Below, piece by piece: positions 17,205 through 24,456 of a stretch of 28,663 nt of DNA. The stretch is from positions 1-28,663 of the forward strand of contig JBFJVZ010000037.1 in assembly GCA_041623895.1 (NCBI GenBank). The letters run 5' to 3'. This DNA is from JBFJVZ01 sp041623895. GTDB lineage: Bacteria > Planctomycetota > Planctomycetia > Pirellulales > Pirellulaceae. The first letter of the stretch is position 1; each line of letters starts with the position of its first letter. The position numbers were made by a program, and so were the translations under genes. The notes beneath the pieces are model-generated. The model had not been told where the DNA came from. It worked only from the letters and a program-made list of their open reading frames with translations, and did not search any database.

Positions 17205-18863
17205 ATGGGAAAGCAACAACAACAGTATGACCTTACAATCCTGGGCGGTGGACTGGCTGGCCTTTCACTGGCTCTGCATTGTCACCAGGAAGTGCCGAAC
17301 ATTCGAATCGCGGTCCTGGAAAAGAACCGGCATCCCGCGCCGGAAGCCGCGTTCAAGGTTGGTGAATCGACGGTGGAGGTCGCCACGCATTACTTCCAAA
17401 ACGTGCTTGGTTTGCGTGAACACTTGCAGCAAGAGCAGCTACCAAAGCTTGGGCTCCGATTTTTTTTCGCTGCCGGTGATAACCGGGCCATTGAAAACCG
17501 TCTGGAGTTGGGCGGCAGTGAGTTTCCACCAACGCCCAGTTTTCAGCTGGACCGCGGCCGCTTCGAGAACTTTTTGGCCGAGCGATGCAAGTCGCTGGGC
17601 ATCGATTTTGTGGATGGCGCAAACGTCAAGCACGTCGACCTGCAGGGTGGCCGAAAGCATCATCATGTGCGATATCAGCGGGCCGATGTGGATCACCAGA
17701 TTGAAAGCCGATGGGTCGCCGATTGCAGCGGTCGGGCAGCGATTCTGAAACGCAAGCTGGGACTGGAAAAAGAAATCACCCATCGCGCCAATGCAGCCTG
17801 GTTCCGTGTCGGCGCAGAGATTCGCATTGATGATTGGTCGTCCGACCCGGCGTGGAAAGAGAATTACGACCGCGACCAGAATCCTCGTTGGTTAAGCACG
17901 AACCACTTGATGGGCAAGGGCTATTGGGTCTGGTTGATTCCGTTGTCATCCGGGTGCACCAGCGTCGGCATTGTCGCCGACGAAGACACGCACTCGCTTT
18001 CTGATTTTAACTCGCTGGAAAAAGCGCTCGCCTGGCTGGACAAATACGAGCCACAATGTGCCGAGAAAATTCGGCAACACGAGGATCAAGTGCAAGACTT
18101 CTTGGCCATCAAGCGGTATTCGCGCGAAACCAAGCAGGTCTTTTCGGCGAATCGTTGGGGCGTCACCGGGGAAGCGGGCTTCTTTCTGGATCCCTTCTAT
18201 TCGCCGGGCAGTGATTTCATCGGCTACGGCAACACATTCATGGTTGACTTGATCAAACGCGATTTCACCGGCCGTGGTTACCGGATGCAAGCGAGGATTT
18301 ATGACTTCTTTTACAAGCGAATGCACTATGGCACGGCGCATATTTACCAAGATCAGTACCAGTTGTTTGGCAATCAACAAGTGATGCCAATCAAAATTCT
18401 TTGGGACTACATGATTTATTGGTCATTGCCCGGCCACATGTTCTGCCACAACAGAATCCTCGCTTTGGGGACTTTTGCGCGTAACTTCCGCAGCTTCAAA
18501 CGACTGCATGACCTGAATCGATTCATGCAAAAGTTCTTTCGCCAGTGGCATCAAGAAACACAGAGTTGGGAAGCCACGGGCGAAATCGACTCGTCAGAAA
18601 TGAAGGTCATTGTGGAAACCAACCGTGCCCTGATGGCTGAACTGGACGACAAAGCTTATGGCAAGCGATTCGCACACAGCGCCGCGCAGATGGAAACGCT
18701 CGCTGCGGAAATCATCGAACACTCCGGCATCAAGTGCAAACCTCCGTTCAAACGCCGCAAGCATGACAACGTGATCGGGGACTCATTCGCGATGCTGTTC
18801 GAGGCGACGATGAGACGGTTTGAAGAATCACCAGCGACGGACAATGCCACTTTCGTTTCGTGA
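17205..18863 (+). CDS. Flavin-dependent halogenase (second of tandem pair)
   Basis: 552 residues from ATG 17205 (a TTG lies directly before it at 17202). It is a clear paralogue of the preceding protein along its whole length. The same motifs sit at the same places: GGGLAG at 14-19, FKVGES at 50-55, LPKLGLRFFF around Lys81, WVWLIP at 241-246 and FLDPFYSPG at 327-335. The two share long runs such as WLSTNH and LSDFN. A tandem duplication followed by divergence is likely. The copies may act at different positions or on different intermediates, or work as a heteromeric pair. The 64-bp gap before it has no clear promoter and no well-placed Shine-Dalgarno. It is the last gene of the + strand block, and convergent fumC lies 180 bp away. 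Confidence 0.87.
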   Translation: MGKQQQQYDLTILGGGLAGLSLALHCHQEVPNIRIAVLEKNRHPAPEAAFKVGESTVEVATHYFQNVLGLREHLQQEQLPKLGLRFFFAAGDNRAIENRLELGGSEFPPTPSFQLDRGRFENFLAERCKSLGIDFVDGANVKHVDLQGGRKHHHVRYQRADVDHQIESRWVADCSGRAAILKRKLGLEKEITHRANAAWFRVGAEIRIDDWSSDPAWKENYDRDQNPRWLSTNHLMGKGYWVWLIPLSSGCTSVGIVADEDTHSLSDFNSLEKALAWLDKYEPQCAEKIRQHEDQVQDFLAIKRYSRETKQVFSANRWGVTGEAGFFLDPFYSPGSDFIGYGNTFMVDLIKRDFTGRGYRMQARIYDFFYKRMHYGTAHIYQDQYQLFGNQQVMPIKILWDYMIYWSLPGHMFCHNRILALGTFARNFRSFKRLHDLNRFMQKFFRQWHQETQSWEATGEIDSSEMKVIVETNRALMAELDDKAYGKRFAHSAAQMETLAAEIIEHSGIKCKPPFKRRKHDNVIGDSFAMLFEATMRRFEESPATDNATFVS

Positions 18864-18959
18864 CAACAAAGCCTGGCGCCACTTTGGTTTCGCACAATTT
18901 CATCATTGATGTGGGATCATCGGTAGGCCAGGACTTGGAGAGCGGGGTCGCGTTAAACA

Positions 18960-18979
18960 AAACTGACGCTGTTCAGTTT
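18960..18979. terminator. Hairpin between convergent genes, possible bidirectional terminator
   Basis: A perfect 7-bp inverted repeat, AAACTGA (18960-18966) and TCAGTTT (18973-18979), encloses the 6-nt loop CGCTGT. Read on the minus strand, the stem is followed by TGTTTAA, a short T-rich tail suited to ending fumC. On the plus strand it follows an A-rich run but has no T tract after it. The stem is AT-rich and short, so strength is doubtful. Its position between the stops of the second halogenase and fumC supports the call. Confidence 0.4.
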
Positions 18980-19042
18980 GGGTCGCGCAGATGTGGGTAA
19001 AGACGAGGTCTCACGGCCCACGGCTCGACCCGCGTTACCCAA
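18978..19042. repeat. Imperfect palindromic intergenic element, REP/MITE-like
   Basis: TTGGGT (18978-18983) pairs with ACCCAA (19037-19042) at the ends. TGGGTAA (18994-19000) is complementary to TTACCCA (19035-19041), and GGGTCG (18980-18985) to CGACCC (19026-19031). GTGGG (18993-18997) can pair with CCCAC (19017-19021). The style, GGGT...CGACCC...ACCCAACCTACG, resembles short dispersed intergenic repeats of environmental bacteria that I recall only in outline. Only one copy is in the window, so its repetitive nature is inferred. It abuts the fumC stop. Confidence 0.3.
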
Positions 19043-19043
19043 C

Positions 19044-20468
19044 CTACGCATGCGGTTCGGTCATGCTCCACGGGTCCAGCGCTTCGTTTAATACTTCTTC
19101 GGACAAGACGCCTTTTTCGCGGCACAACTCGCGGATCGTTTGACCCGATGCGAAGGCTTCTTTGGCAAGTTTTGCCGCCTGCTCGTAACCGATCAACGGA
19201 TTCAAGCTGGTGCACATCGACAAGCTTTTTTCGACAGCGGCTTCGCAAGATTCTTTGTTGGCTTCCATTCCGTCGACGCAGAATTCCACGAATGCCTGAG
19301 TGCCGCTAGCCAACAAGTGAATCGATTCCAGAATCGTGTGAGCCATCATCGGCATCATGATGTTCAGTTGAAAGTTGCCGCCGCCGGCGCCGGCCACAGT
19401 CATTGCGGTGTCGTTCCCCATCACTCGCGCCGTCAATTGCATCATCGACTCGCACATCACCGGGTTCACTTTACCGGGCATGATGGAACTACCCGGCTGA
19501 CGGCTTGGCAGCTTGACTTCATAGAATCCGCAGCGCGGCCCGCTGCCCAGCCAGCGGATGTTATTGGCAACATTGAAAAGTGTCTGGGCAATGCACTTCA
19601 ATTCTCCGTGCGATTGCACAAGTGCGTCTCGCTGGGCGTTTGCTTCGAAATGGTTGACCGCTTCCATGAAGGGGATCCCCGTCTTTTCTTCGAGCACTTT
19701 GGCAACTCGAGAGCCAAATTCGGGATGCGTGTTGATCCCGCTGCCGACCGCGGTGCCGCCGACGGGTAATTCCAAGACTGCGTTGCGGGCAGCGTCAGCC
19801 CGCACGATCGACAATTGAAGTTGCCGCGCGAATCCGCCAAACTCTTGGCCAAGCCGCAGTGGTGTCGCATCCATCAAATGCGTACGTCCAATTTTGATCA
19901 CCTTGTCCCAAGCCTGTGCCTTCTGTTCCAAGGCGTCATGCATACGGCGTAGCGCCGGCAGCAGTGACTTATTGATTTGCATCGCAGCGGCCACGTGTAT
20001 CGCGGTTGGAAACGTGTCATTGGTGCTCTGCCCCATATTGACGTGATCATTGGGATGAATCGGTTTTTCGGGGGCTAGCCGATCACCACCGACAATCTCG
20101 ATCGCGCGATTGCTGATCACTTCATTGACGTTCATATTGCTGCTGGTGCCGCTACCGGTTTGGAACACGTCGATCGGGAATTGATCGGCCAGTTGCCCTT
20201 CCGCGACTTCGCTTGCGGCCGCCAACATTGCCTGGACTTGTGCATCATCGATCGGTTTCTTGCCTGAGCCGGTGAGCTTGCCTAAATCACGATTTGCGAC
20301 CCCACACGCGTATTTGACCAGCCCCATGGCGGCGATCATGGACGACGGTAGCTGCCATCCGCTGATCGGAAAGTTCTCCACGGCACGCTGTGTTTGAGCC
20401 CCGTAATAAGCGTCTGCGGGGACACGAACTTCGCCCATCGAGTCAAGTTCGGTTCGGTAATCGGACAT
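19044..20468 (-). CDS. fumC: Fumarate hydratase, class II
   Basis: 474 residues, close to the usual ~465. It interconverts fumarate and malate in the TCA cycle as a cytosolic homotetramer. Family motifs are clear: YGAQTQRA near 22-29, TGSGTSSNMNVNEVISNRA around 104-122, GRTHLMDATP at 194-203, and the signature GSSIMPGKVNP at 326-336. Class II enzymes need no iron-sulfur cluster. Aspartase and argininosuccinate lyase share the fold, but these motifs fit fumarase best. AAAGG lies about 10 bases before the ATG and could serve as ribosome binding site. The gene converges on the halogenases and diverges from the permease gene, so it is on neither operon and has no visible link to the biosynthetic cluster. 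Confidence 0.95.
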   Translation of the reverse strand: MSDYRTELDSMGEVRVPADAYYGAQTQRAVENFPISGWQLPSSMIAAMGLVKYACGVANRDLGKLTGSGKKPIDDAQVQAMLAAASEVAEGQLADQFPIDVFQTGSGTSSNMNVNEVISNRAIEIVGGDRLAPEKPIHPNDHVNMGQSTNDTFPTAIHVAAAMQINKSLLPALRRMHDALEQKAQAWDKVIKIGRTHLMDATPLRLGQEFGGFARQLQLSIVRADAARNAVLELPVGGTAVGSGINTHPEFGSRVAKVLEEKTGIPFMEAVNHFEANAQRDALVQSHGELKCIAQTLFNVANNIRWLGSGPRCGFYEVKLPSRQPGSSIMPGKVNPVMCESMMQLTARVMGNDTAMTVAGAGGGNFQLNIMMPMMAHTILESIHLLASGTQAFVEFCVDGMEANKESCEAAVEKSLSMCTSLNPLIGYEQAAKLAKEAFASGQTIRELCREKGVLSEEVLNEALDPWSMTEPHA

Positions 20469-20634
20469 CTTTTTGTGCCTTTCGCTAGCGGTACATAAGC
20501 CTGCATGATAAAGCTGCGACTGAATTTCCGGGAGGCGGCTTGTGGTCGCACGTCATCGCCGACATCCCGGGCATGATCGTTGCTAAAATTGTCGCATCCA
20601 TCACCAGAACCCCATCTCGATTTGGTCCCGCACG
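20469..20634. promoter_or_regulatory. Divergent intergenic region between fumC and the GntP-family permease
   Basis: These 166 bp separate two outward-facing starts, so each gene's promoter is expected here. For the permease, TAAAAT (20584-20589) is a passable -10, but no good -35 sits at the right distance. For fumC I see no convincing pair of boxes. No operator palindrome stands out beyond a CCCGGG. Confidence 0.35.
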
Positions 20635-22515
20635 ATGCGATTTTCAAATGGCTTTTTTCTGATCGGCTTGTTTCTACTGGGCATGATGCTGGCCATCGGT
20701 GCCAGCGCTGCCGAAACGGTGGCATCAACGCCGGGCGGCGAAAGTGCGGCCATCGATTTGATGCCCCTGGTCATGCTGGTCATCGGGATTGTCTCGGTGC
20801 TGGGTTTGATCATCGGCTTGAAAATGAATGCCTTTTTGGCGCTGATCATTTCGGCGCTGATCGTCAGTCTGTTGGTCGGCCTGGTCGGTGGCCAGGACAT
20901 GGGCAGCCGCATGAGTTCTGTGGTCTCGGCTTTTGGAAATTCGGCCGGCGGAATCGGAATCGTGATTGCGATGGCGGCAATCATTGGCAAGTGCATGCTG
21001 GATAGCGGCGCGGCAGACAAAATCGTTCGCACGGCTGTCGACACCACCGGCGAAAAGAAAGCATCGCTGGGGTTGATGCTCAGCGGCTTCATTCTGGCAA
21101 TCCCCGTGTTTTTTGACACCGTGTTTTACTTGCTCGTGCCGCTGGCGCGCAGCTTATACACGCGGACAGAGAAACATTATCTTCGCTACTTGATGGCGAT
21201 TGCTACAGGCGGCGCGATCACGCACACGCTTGTCCCTCCGACACCGGGTCCTCTGTTGGTGTCGGCGATTCTGGGTGTCGATATTGGACGGATGATGCTG
21301 GTCGGTGCGATGGTGGCGTTTCCGGCTGCGATGGTTGGCTTGCTGTACTCCCACATCGTTGATCGAAGGATGCCGATTCCGATGAGGCCCTTGGGTTCCA
21401 GTGATCAACAGCGCGAACGACTTGCGGACGATCGTTTGCCGTCGCTTTGGATTTCGCTGCTGCCCGTCGTGCTACCCGTCCTGCTAATCGGGGCCGGCAC
21501 ACTTTCCACAACGCTGGCTGATGCGGAAGATCGCGCCAAGCTTACGGTGAACGACATCAGCAATTATGACGAATTGGCGAAACTTTTAAGCGAAGCCGAA
21601 GAGAATACTCCTGGGGCGCGGGTGGTTGGCAGCGGCAAGCTGACCGCGGAAGACGTGGCGGTTCTTAAGCGACCAGCCGCCACTGGGCAGGAACAAGAAC
21701 AAGTTGTCGAGATCCTGAACCGTGTCCTGCTGGATGGCGACCTTTACGACGAACAAGCATTCCTTGGTGTGGCCATCTCGGACGTCGCCAAATCCAAACT
21801 GGCGGCCAATCAATTGAGGATGAAGCCGGTTGATCGTCGCAGAATGAATCGTGTTTTGCTGGAGGACGCCTTTGGAGATTTGATTCAGAAACATGAGTGG
21901 AATACACCCAAACGAAAACTTGCCACCTCGCTGTCACTGTGGAGCAACGCGAATTTCGCACTTTTGTTGGCGGCGCTTATCGCCATGTTGACACTTAAGA
22001 AGACGAGAAGCTTATCGTGGCGAACGCTTGGCATCGACGTCGAAGAAGCGCTGATGAGCGGGGGAGTCATTATTCTGATCACGGCTGCCGGTGGCGCTTT
22101 TGGCGCCATGTTGGGCGACACCAAGATTAACGAGACGATCAAAGAGTTCTTCAGCACGCAAGGCGGATCGGGGATTAGCTTGCTGCTGCTGGGCTGGGGA
22201 ATCGCGGTCGTTTTGAAAGTCGCCCAAGGCAGCAGTACCGTTGCCATGATTGTCGGCGCGGGGATGATGTCCGCGATCATCGGTGACGCTAAACCGGATT
22301 ACAACATGGTCTACGTGGCAACCGCCGTCGGGGCTGGTTCGCTGTGCGGCAGTTGGATGAATGACAGCGGCTTCTGGATTTTTACCAAGATGGGAGTCTT
22401 GACCGAAAGCGAGTCGCTGAAAAGCTGGACGACTCTGCTGATTGTGCTTTCGATCACGAGTCTGCTGATCACGATCGCACTGAGCCAGACATTGCCGATG
22501 CGGGCGGAGTTGTGA
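20635..22515 (+). CDS. GntP-family permease with an inserted soluble segment
   Basis: 626 residues against the usual ~440 for gluconate/H+ symporters. A hydrophobic segment ending ASAA at ~26 looks like a signal sequence or extra helix. Family hallmarks follow: IPVFFDTVFYLLVPL at 156-170, PPTPGPLL at 201-208, QGSSTVAMI at 531-539, and GSLCGSWMNDSGFW at 568-581, matching the NDSGFW motif of the family. GntP members import gluconate or related small carboxylates. Between a TM segment at ~272-291 and the next at ~439-455 lies ~145 residues of charged, helix-rich sequence that standard members lack. The substrate cannot be read. The small gene downstream overlaps the stop by 4 nt (GTGA). Confidence 0.88.
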   Translation: MRFSNGFFLIGLFLLGMMLAIGASAAETVASTPGGESAAIDLMPLVMLVIGIVSVLGLIIGLKMNAFLALIISALIVSLLVGLVGGQDMGSRMSSVVSAFGNSAGGIGIVIAMAAIIGKCMLDSGAADKIVRTAVDTTGEKKASLGLMLSGFILAIPVFFDTVFYLLVPLARSLYTRTEKHYLRYLMAIATGGAITHTLVPPTPGPLLVSAILGVDIGRMMLVGAMVAFPAAMVGLLYSHIVDRRMPIPMRPLGSSDQQRERLADDRLPSLWISLLPVVLPVLLIGAGTLSTTLADAEDRAKLTVNDISNYDELAKLLSEAEENTPGARVVGSGKLTAEDVAVLKRPAATGQEQEQVVEILNRVLLDGDLYDEQAFLGVAISDVAKSKLAANQLRMKPVDRRRMNRVLLEDAFGDLIQKHEWNTPKRKLATSLSLWSNANFALLLAALIAMLTLKKTRSLSWRTLGIDVEEALMSGGVIILITAAGGAFGAMLGDTKINETIKEFFSTQGGSGISLLLLGWGIAVVLKVAQGSSTVAMIVGAGMMSAIIGDAKPDYNMVYVATAVGAGSLCGSWMNDSGFWIFTKMGVLTESESLKSWTTLLIVLSITSLLITIALSQTLPMRAEL

Positions 22516-22787
22516 ATCGCGAACCCAATCCGCCACGGCTTGCACTGCCGGCAGGTTGCTTTTTGACACTGCTGTGGGCGGCAGTGACGTGCCTGATGCT
22601 GTTGATCAACGGTTCGTTGGTGATGGCGGTTCTGGACTCAATCCCCAACCGTGCTCCGTCTTGGGCCCGAAAACCAGAATTCGTCCAGTTCATGTTGTAT
22701 TTCGTTCCCGTCTTACTGGTAGTCGTACAGTGGATCTTGATTGACTACGTTTGGGGCAGATTCAGACAAAGAACTTTCCATGAGTGA
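22512..22787 (+). CDS. Small two-TM membrane protein of unknown function
   Basis: 91 residues starting with GTG inside the permease stop (GTGA, 22512-22515), so it is translationally coupled to it. Two hydrophobic helices are clear: ~15-40 (CFLTLLWAAVTCLMLLINGS) and ~60-80 (FMLYFVPVLLVVVQWILIDY), joined by a loop rich in Pro and charged residues and ended by a basic tail. I recognise no family. The arrangement recalls small membrane partners of transporters, so a role as an accessory subunit of the GntP-type permease is possible but unproven. It also overlaps the GTG that could start the next gene. Confidence 0.65.
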   Translation: MNREPNPPRLALPAGCFLTLLWAAVTCLMLLINGSLVMAVLDSIPNRAPSWARKPEFVQFMLYFVPVLLVVVQWILIDYVWGRFRQRTFHE

Positions 22788-22798
22788 TCTGCGGCAGC

Positions 22799-23476
22799 AT
22801 GCAACTTTATTTGATTCGGCACGCTGAGAGCCAAAACAACGCCAAGCCTGCTCACGAGCGCGTCGAGGACCCACCAATCACAGACCTCGGGAAACGACAA
22901 GCCCAACAGCTATCGGTTTGGACACGGACGCTAAAAATCGACATGCTGATCACAAGTCCGTTTCGCAGGGCCTTGGAAACGGCGCGCGGAATCATGCGAC
23001 CCGCACAGCAACACGTGCATGTCTGGCATGACATCTACGAGCGCGGCGGCTGTTTTCGAGGATATCTGCCGGAACAGATCGAGGGTGCGATGGGAATGGG
23101 AACGGATGAGATTCGTACGCATCTGACCGATGATTGCACTTGCACGATCGACGCGACAATCGACCAGACTGGTTGGTGGGGCGGAAAAGATCGGGAAACG
23201 GATGAACGGGCCACCATCCGGGCTGCCGCTGTGGTGGACCGGCTGCAGAGAACCTTTGGTGCTAACGGACAAACAATCGTCGCAATCACGCATGCTGACT
23301 TTAAACGTTTGTTGTTGGGTGAGATGTTAACGGGGGTAGTGAATCCACAACTGCTGGGTCCGATCCGGAACACTGGGATCACGAAAGTTGACTTCGACGG
23401 AAACCGTTGGCAGCTTGATTGGTTTAACTCCGTCAGCCACTTGCCCGCGGATTTGATCACGGGTAATGAAGAGTAA
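22799..23476 (+). CDS. Histidine phosphatase family protein (phosphoglycerate mutase-like)
   Basis: 225 residues from ATG 22799, where family similarity begins at once (MQLYLIRHAES). A GTG at 22784 overlaps the previous stop and would add five residues. The phospho-acceptor His8 sits in RHAES. SPFRRALETA gives the second arginine motif, YERGGCFRG the acid, and ITHADF the second catalytic histidine. These enzymes remove phosphate from sugar phosphates, phosphoglycerates or nucleotides through a phosphohistidine. The variable middle (~80-140) that sets the substrate matches nothing I know. It lies between a permease and a lipoprotein gene with almost no spacing, so it is in the same transcript. 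Confidence 0.88.
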   Translation: MQLYLIRHAESQNNAKPAHERVEDPPITDLGKRQAQQLSVWTRTLKIDMLITSPFRRALETARGIMRPAQQHVHVWHDIYERGGCFRGYLPEQIEGAMGMGTDEIRTHLTDDCTCTIDATIDQTGWWGGKDRETDERATIRAAAVVDRLQRTFGANGQTIVAITHADFKRLLLGEMLTGVVNPQLLGPIRNTGITKVDFDGNRWQLDWFNSVSHLPADLITGNEE

Positions 23477-23479
23477 TGC

Positions 23480-24421
23480 ATGGGCGCTGTTAAGAATGCT
23501 ACCAGGTGTAACGGGCGTTACCTGCTCATTTTGCTTTTGGCATCGGGCGCGCTCGGTTGCTCGACTGATTCCAATGTAGGCGTCGGTTATAAAGGTAATA
23601 GCAAACCTGTTGTTTACGCCGTGAACTATCCGCTCGCATTCTTCGCCAAACAAATTGGCGGCGAGCTTGTTGACATCGTGTTCCCGGTACCGGGCGATCG
23701 CGATCCCGCTGATTGGGTTCCCGAACCGGAAGTGATCGAGCGGATGCAATCTGCCGACCTGATCCTGCTCAGCGGCGGCGGTCATGCGAAGTGGACGGAA
23801 AGCGTAAGCCTACCATTGTCTCGCTTGGTCGATACAACTCGCGAAGTTGCCGAACAATACATCAAAGTCGATCACGCGATCACGCACAGCCATGGGCCCG
23901 CCGGTGATCACTCACACGCCGCTGTGGCGACCGAAACTTGGCTCGACCCAAACCTGGCGATTGCCCAGGCCCGCGTCATCATGGAAGAATTTAACGGACT
24001 CGTGCCCGCTTCCTCCCCGCAGTTTCAAGCAAACTTCGACAACTTACACAACGAACTCAATGAACTGGATGGGGAACTCCAATCGCTGCTGACGCAATCG
24101 ACAACACCAGGGCTGGCTTCGCATCCTGTTTACGAGTATTTCGCGCGCCGTTATTCACTGAAACTTCAAAGTATGCACTGGGAACCCAACGTGTTTCCAG
24201 CAGATGAAGATTGGCGTGCGCTTGAGGCGATGCTGAGGCAACAGAGGCCGCGCTTTATGCTCTGGGAAGACAATCCGATCGATGCCACAAACAAACGCTT
24301 ACATGAACTTGATGTTAAAGTCGTCGTGTTTCGTACGTTATCCAGTAAGCCAACGCGTGGCGATTACTTAACCGCGATGCGCGAAAACATACAAAATCTG
24401 AAGAATGCGCTGACAGAGTAA
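23480..24421 (+). CDS. ZnuA-like substrate-binding lipoprotein with altered metal ligands
   Basis: 313 residues with an N-terminal hydrophobic stretch and a near-consensus lipobox ending at Cys27 (GALGC), so it is probably a lipidated periplasmic protein. The fold is that of cluster 9 metal-binding proteins: a His-rich loop at 132-146 (HSHGPAGDHSH), TWLDP at 153-157 and SHPVYEYFARRY at 214-225. Two of the usual histidine ligands are missing. The DPHxYEPxP motif is DPADWVPEP (Ala77), and the PHxWLDP position is TETWLDP (Glu152). His215 is retained. I recall a subfamily with DPAxW in this place that sits beside FtsX-type ABC genes, which also occur ~3 kb downstream here. Starts 3 nt after the previous stop. 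Zn2+ or another ligand is inferred, not shown. Confidence 0.82.
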   Translation: MGAVKNATRCNGRYLLILLLASGALGCSTDSNVGVGYKGNSKPVVYAVNYPLAFFAKQIGGELVDIVFPVPGDRDPADWVPEPEVIERMQSADLILLSGGGHAKWTESVSLPLSRLVDTTREVAEQYIKVDHAITHSHGPAGDHSHAAVATETWLDPNLAIAQARVIMEEFNGLVPASSPQFQANFDNLHNELNELDGELQSLLTQSTTPGLASHPVYEYFARRYSLKLQSMHWEPNVFPADEDWRALEAMLRQQRPRFMLWEDNPIDATNKRLHELDVKVVVFRTLSSKPTRGDYLTAMRENIQNLKNALTE

Positions 24422-24456
24422 GATGCGTTAATCTCTCGGGCCTTATCATTTCTTAG

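Noticed and set aside
19044..20468. Fumarase family gene as a tailoring enzyme or resistance copy for the cluster.
   Set aside because: It is on the opposite strand, behind a likely terminator, and has ordinary class II fumarase motifs.
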